Positions 60,591 to 64,000 of a DNA stretch of 64,000 nt are shown here, piece after piece. The position numbers and the translations under genes were made by a program. The notes under the pieces were generated by a model. It was given only the letters and a program-made list of their open reading frames with translations, searched no databases and was not told the DNA's origin. Position 1 is the first letter of the stretch, and the number at the start of each line of letters is the position of its first letter. Source of the DNA: CAZXGD01 sp046350455 (GTDB lineage: Bacteria > Planctomycetota > Phycisphaerae > Phycisphaerales > SM1A02). The stretch spans positions 1-64,000 of the forward strand of contig JAXMAM010000011.1 in the NCBI GenBank assembly GCA_046350455.1, given 5' to 3'.

Positions 60591-61226
60591 ATGATTGTGC
60601 TTTGCCCGCTGGATTTTGAGGCTTCTGCGCTGCGCTCCGCTGCGGCACGCCACGGCTGGCGTGTGCTGCGCACTGGGCCCGGCGAAGGCCCCGCTGCATG
60701 GCTGCGCCGCTCGGGGCTGGCGCCCGGCAGCGTGGTGGTGCTGGCTGGCGTGGCGGCTGGCCTGCAGGCGCCCGCGCACGCTGGCACGGCGTGGGCTGCG
60801 GCCAGCGTGTGGCACCGTGGCACGCGCTTGGAACCAACGCTGCCGCTGCCGCACGCACCGGCTGCCGCGCTGGCCTGCGTGGAGGTGGTGCTGCACACGC
60901 CTGCAGACAAGGCTGCCACCGCCACAGAGAGCGGCGCCCTCCTGGCCTGCATGGAGAGCGGGCACTTTGCCCGCCAGGCGCAGGCCATGCAGCTGCGCTG
61001 GGCAGTGGTGCGCGGAGTGAGCGACGGCCCCGCGCACGCGCTCCCTGCCGCCATGGCCACCTGGACAGACGCCACCGGCCGCACGCGCAAGCGGGTGGTG
61101 GCTGCATCGGTCCTCCGCAATCCCCGATTGCTGCGCGACATGGCCCGCTGCGGCTGGCATGGCAAGGCCGCCATGCGTGCAGTTGCCCAGTTGCTGGCGG
61201 CCGCAGACAATGCGCATTCCCCATGA
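60591..61226 (+). CDS. Nucleoside phosphorylase/nucleosidase-like protein
   Basis: This 211-residue protein resembles the PNP/MTAN superfamily, with ESGALLACMESGHFARQAQA and VVRGVSDGPAH corresponding to the family's catalytic region (vDMEsaa...vRaiSDp), and VVVLAGVAAGL for the phosphate/ribose strand. It may act on a purine or methylthio-nucleoside or on a hopanoid-linked adenosyl group. It is shorter than standard MTAN. The frame is open from 60552. It overlaps nadD as ATGA. Confidence 0.75.
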   Translation: MIVLCPLDFEASALRSAAARHGWRVLRTGPGEGPAAWLRRSGLAPGSVVVLAGVAAGLQAPAHAGTAWAAASVWHRGTRLEPTLPLPHAPAAALACVEVVLHTPADKAATATESGALLACMESGHFARQAQAMQLRWAVVRGVSDGPAHALPAAMATWTDATGRTRKRVVAASVLRNPRLLRDMARCGWHGKAAMRAVAQLLAAADNAHSP

Positions 61227-61945
61227 GCCCTGACACCCCTGCCCCCCGTGACCCGCTGGACGACGCAGAAGTTCCACCACTGGCTGCGCCAGACGATCGG
61301 CCCATCGTGGTGTTTGGCGGCACATTTGATCCACCACACCTGCGCCACGTGGCCGTGGCGTCTGCGGCAGACAAGCTGCTGCGGGCCAAGCGCATGCTGG
61401 TGGTGCCAGCGTGGAGCAATCCGCAGCGGCCAGATGGCCCGCAAGCCAGCGCTGCGGACCGGCTGGCCATGTGCACGCTGGCTTTCCAGGACCTGCCTGA
61501 CACCGAAGTGAGCACAGTGGAGACTGCAGCCCAGCGCCCCTGCTACACCGTGGACACGCTGCAGGCCTTGCACGCGCAGCAGAAGGCTGGCGCGCTGCCC
61601 AGCGGCCGCTTCCGCCTGCTGATTGGCAGCGACCAGGCGCTGAACTTCCGCACCTGGAAGGAATGGGAGCAGGTGATCATCCTGGCAGAACCCGTGGTGG
61701 TGCTGCGCCCACCGCAGGAGCAGTGGGACTGGGAAGCCCAGCTGAGCAAGGTGTGGGACAAGGGCTGGACCGCGCGCTGGCTGGCGTGGACGCTGCCCAT
61801 TGATCCAGTGGACATCAGCAGCACCGAAGTGCGCCGCCGAGCCGCAGCCGATGAGCCGCTGGCCGACCTGGTGCCCGAAGGCGTGGTGGCGTACATCCAC
61901 TCGCGCGGGCTGTATGGCGCCAGCGCTGCGCCAGAGGAAGCGTGA
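61223..61945 (+). CDS. nadD: Nicotinate-nucleotide adenylyltransferase
   Basis: This 240-residue nucleotidyltransferase converts nicotinate mononucleotide to deamido-NAD. It has the HxGH-type site GGTFDPPHLRHVAVA and the second motif ISSTEVRRR near the C-terminus. In the first motif the final position reads HLRH instead of the common HxGH (Arg at the x-G spot), a variant to note. It starts at 61223 inside the end of the upstream gene; the first 25 residues are an extra acidic lead. Confidence 0.9.
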   Translation: MSPDTPAPRDPLDDAEVPPLAAPDDRPIVVFGGTFDPPHLRHVAVASAADKLLRAKRMLVVPAWSNPQRPDGPQASAADRLAMCTLAFQDLPDTEVSTVETAAQRPCYTVDTLQALHAQQKAGALPSGRFRLLIGSDQALNFRTWKEWEQVIILAEPVVVLRPPQEQWDWEAQLSKVWDKGWTARWLAWTLPIDPVDISSTEVRRRAAADEPLADLVPEGVVAYIHSRGLYGASAAPEEA

Positions 61946-61966
61946 GCCAGCGCTGCAGGCGCGCGG

Positions 61967-62242
61967 CTACAGGTGCGGCGCCACAATCTCGCGCGTGCGC
62001 GCGCTGGGCACCACCGGCACGCATTCAAAGGTCACGCCCAAGCCGCGCCATTGCAGCACCCATTCCTGCAGCGTGGAGGCGTCGTCGCACTCCATGAGCT
62101 GAAAGCACCGGCCAAAGCCGGGCTCGACCCAGCTGTCCACATAGCGCAAGCCTTCTGGCAGTGACCGCCCCTGTTCCCGCACACGCCGGTAGACAGGCAG
62201 CATGTCGTTGTCCTTGAAGGTCTCGATGACCATGAAGAGCAT
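61967..62242 (-). CDS. DUF3303 family protein
   Basis: This 91-residue protein matches the DUF3303 pattern (MVIETFKDNDMLPVYRRVREQG, then WVEPGFGRCFQLMECDDASTLQEW), a small ferredoxin-like fold of unknown function. It is preceded and followed by genes of unrelated type, so no role can be drawn from context. The start could be MVIETF three codons later. Confidence 0.88.
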   Translation of the reverse strand: MLFMVIETFKDNDMLPVYRRVREQGRSLPEGLRYVDSWVEPGFGRCFQLMECDDASTLQEWVLQWRGLGVTFECVPVVPSARTREIVAPHL

Positions 62243-62314
62243 GCACGCACGTTACCTGTGCGGGGCGGCGCGAGGTCTGCCCAGAGCCAGTTCCTGCGCA
62301 GACCCAGCGCCCGC

Positions 62315-63004
62315 TCACACCCAGCCCCAGTACCGCAGCTCCAGGAAGGGAATGGCCACGATGCAGGCGGCGATGATGAGGAGACCCAGCCCCACACCCA
62401 GCCATGCAAAGCGCCAGAACGGTTCGATCTGCCCCCAGAAGAAGTGGAAGTGCATGGCGATGGCGCCGCCCAGCACCACGCCTGCCATCACGCGGTGGCG
62501 CTGCACCTGCAGCAGCGCGCCCCCGCTGGACGGAGGAAACGGAACGGGGATACCCGCCAACCAGTCGTTCACCGAGCGATACCACTCTGCCGTCACGCCC
62601 GTGTACGTGAGCGCAGCCAGCGTCAGCAGCAGCGCGGGCAGCACGATGCCAAGGAAGACCGATCCCTGCCCCAGCCGAACCACGAAGGGCGGCGTGAAGA
62701 TGAGCGCGCGCGCTGCAAACTCTGGCTGGCGAGGATCGTAGTAGTGCCCGCAACGGTCACAGCGGCCAGGGTGCGTCTCTGACACGCGCGCGCCGCACGT
62801 GCGGCACCGCATCACCGTCCAGCGCTTCAGCATGTGGCGCTTCCACGCTGGGTACCGGGTGAGCGCGCGGCGCAGCAGCTTGGGAGACGTGGCGTACGAG
62901 CTGGGGTTGTGAAGGCTGAACCGATGCCCGCACTCGGGGCAGCGCTCAGAGAGCACCCCGGCCAGGTTGTGGCCACACGCAATGCAGTACATCCGGCGCC
63001 GCAT
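62315..63004 (-). CDS. Membrane protein with two zinc ribbons
   Basis: This 229-residue protein has two CxxC pairs at the N-terminus (CIACGHNL with CPECGH, residues about 7-27) and two more (CRTCGA with CDRCGH, about 67-87), forming two zinc ribbons. Three C-terminal membrane segments follow (about 108-130, 170-188, 195-218). Its function is unknown. The ribbons suggest a nucleic-acid or protein contact on the cytosolic side. Confidence 0.82.
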   Translation of the reverse strand: MRRRMYCIACGHNLAGVLSERCPECGHRFSLHNPSSYATSPKLLRRALTRYPAWKRHMLKRWTVMRCRTCGARVSETHPGRCDRCGHYYDPRQPEFAARALIFTPPFVVRLGQGSVFLGIVLPALLLTLAALTYTGVTAEWYRSVNDWLAGIPVPFPPSSGGALLQVQRHRVMAGVVLGGAIAMHFHFFWGQIEPFWRFAWLGVGLGLLIIAACIVAIPFLELRYWGWV

Positions 63005-63024
63005 CCGGCGCAGTGTACGCGTGC

Positions 63025-63996
63025 CTAGGCAGGCTCAATGGCGAACATGTGGATCTCGCTGCGCAGGCGGCGCGGCGGGAGATCGGCCAGCGCATCGGGG
63101 CGCTCGTCGTAGGCCACGCGGTCCAGCGTGTACCACTGGCCGTGGAAGACCCATTCGTCCTGCTCCTCCATGCGCGCCTCCACCATGCGCTGCAGCTCAC
63201 CCAGCGAGCCAGCTGTGGCCCACACCAGCGCATACGCAGCGCGCGGCGGCTCCTCGTCCTGCGGCGTCTCCACCACGGCGATGGCGTGCCACAGCGTGCG
63301 GCCCATGCGCCGGCCCTGGTCGTCCAGGTTCTGGTCTGGGTCCATCTCCAGCTCCAGCTCCCACACCTCGCGCAGCTGGAAGAGGATCTCGTCAATGTCG
63401 GGGTAGCCCTCGTCCTCCACCACCAGCACCTCACGCACCTGCATGGGCGGGTCGGGGCGCTCGGTGACTTCAGGCGGCCAGGTGTGGTCCACCTCGTGCA
63501 CGCCGTGCAGGTCCAGGATGCGCTCCACATCGGGGCGCATCTCCGGCGGCACCTGCACTTCAATCACCTTCCAGCTGTCAACGAACACCTCCATGTACGG
63601 ATCGTCCGCCTGCGCGCCAGCGCCAATGGCGCCATCCTCCAGGATGATCTGCTGGTACTCGTTCCAGCCCTCCATGAAGTCGTCAAAGGGCAGCGCCTCG
63701 CGCGCGCTGAACACGTCCACCATGCGGTACGCATCCTTGCTGCTGGCCTCCACCACGGGGTAGACGTCGTCAGGCAGGAGCTCGAACAGGTCACGCACCA
63801 GCCGCGCCACCTTCTCAAAGCTGGCGGCCACGCTGAAGCGCAGCGTGTCTGGCACGTCCATGTCCTCGGTGGCCACGTACTCCACCGTGTACCCCTCGCG
63901 CGGAGCGATGTCCTCGGTGGGCTCCAGTCCCAGAGGCAGCTGGAACCCGCTCAGGCTGTGCCGCTGCAGATCCGCTCGCAGCTGGTAGGTACGCAT
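63025..63996 (-). CDS. Conserved hypothetical acidic protein
   Basis: This 323-residue protein is strongly acidic (runs such as MDPDQNLDDQGRR and VVEDEGYPDIDEIL) with no signal peptide, membrane segment or catalytic motif seen. The start MRTYQLRADL lies four bases from the right edge of the window; the gene seems complete but an upstream start cannot be excluded. It is on the same strand as the zinc-ribbon membrane protein, 20 bp away, so the two may form one unit. Confidence 0.75.
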   Translation of the reverse strand: MRTYQLRADLQRHSLSGFQLPLGLEPTEDIAPREGYTVEYVATEDMDVPDTLRFSVAASFEKVARLVRDLFELLPDDVYPVVEASSKDAYRMVDVFSAREALPFDDFMEGWNEYQQIILEDGAIGAGAQADDPYMEVFVDSWKVIEVQVPPEMRPDVERILDLHGVHEVDHTWPPEVTERPDPPMQVREVLVVEDEGYPDIDEILFQLREVWELELEMDPDQNLDDQGRRMGRTLWHAIAVVETPQDEEPPRAAYALVWATAGSLGELQRMVEARMEEQDEWVFHGQWYTLDRVAYDERPDALADLPPRRLRSEIHMFAIEPA

Positions 63997-64000
63997 GTGC

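Overview
The window is GC-rich, densely coded bacterial chromosome. Several features point to a planctomycete of the Phycisphaerae type. It has a DUF1549/DUF1553 cytochrome-like protein next to a Tat-exported DUF1501 protein, four secreted proteins with dockerin-like repeats of the DGTDLGLLLGNWG type, and four small exported proteins ending in a PEP-CTERM-like tail (PGPGALALLG...RRRR). This is judged from gene content; no 16S gene is present.

Layout. 1-2943: end of a helical-repeat protein, a DadA-like oxidase and a Gfo/Idh/MocA oxidoreductase. 3000-5137: three PEP-CTERM-like exported proteins in a row, the last with a long structured leader. 5427-7454: a regulatory module made of a receiver-less sigma-54 activator, a paired palindromic enhancer site, a near-perfect -24/-12 promoter and a small receiver-like protein. 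7625-15541: ROK kinase, folE, a frame-broken S9 peptidase, hutF, glyQS and a C25-like lipoprotein. 15572-21599: an HTH-type protein, another PEP-CTERM-like protein and two tandem paralogous dockerin proteins. 21689-24350: astA and astD. 24637-29747: the DUF1549/1553 and DUF1501 pair. 29778-36636: a tripartite RND efflux operon with an embedded 67-residue membrane protein. 36750-40723: a multi-bladed propeller protein with dockerin repeats and a DUF4143 ATPase.

40825-47430 is a tight five-gene operon: lipoprotein, M48 protease, dapF, M20 hydrolase, class III aminotransferase. 47470-49035 holds a NifU-domain protein, csrA, a possible CsrA-titrating RNA with a strong terminator, and a stand-alone mraZ with MraZ boxes. 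49273-55123 holds a flavin reductase, an amidohydrolase, paralogous lipoproteins, a DUF2752 protein and an M19 dipeptidase. 55213-60137 holds a Walker-A-less ParA/MinD-like protein, parA, aroB and a beta-helix dockerin protein. 60332-63996 holds two tRNA-Glu genes, a nucleoside phosphorylase-like gene, nadD, a DUF3303 protein, a zinc-ribbon membrane protein and an acidic conserved hypothetical.

How parts may work together. The sigma-54 activator probably drives the gene just downstream of it through the enhancer and promoter between them. AstA and AstD cover two steps of arginine/ornithine catabolism; the aminotransferase and the M20 hydrolase 17 kb away could supply the AstC-like and AstE-like steps. 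CsrA may act on the GGA-loop RNAs at 48289-48540 and 5282-5373. These links are inferences from sequence and position. No CRISPR array, prophage or insertion sequence was seen.
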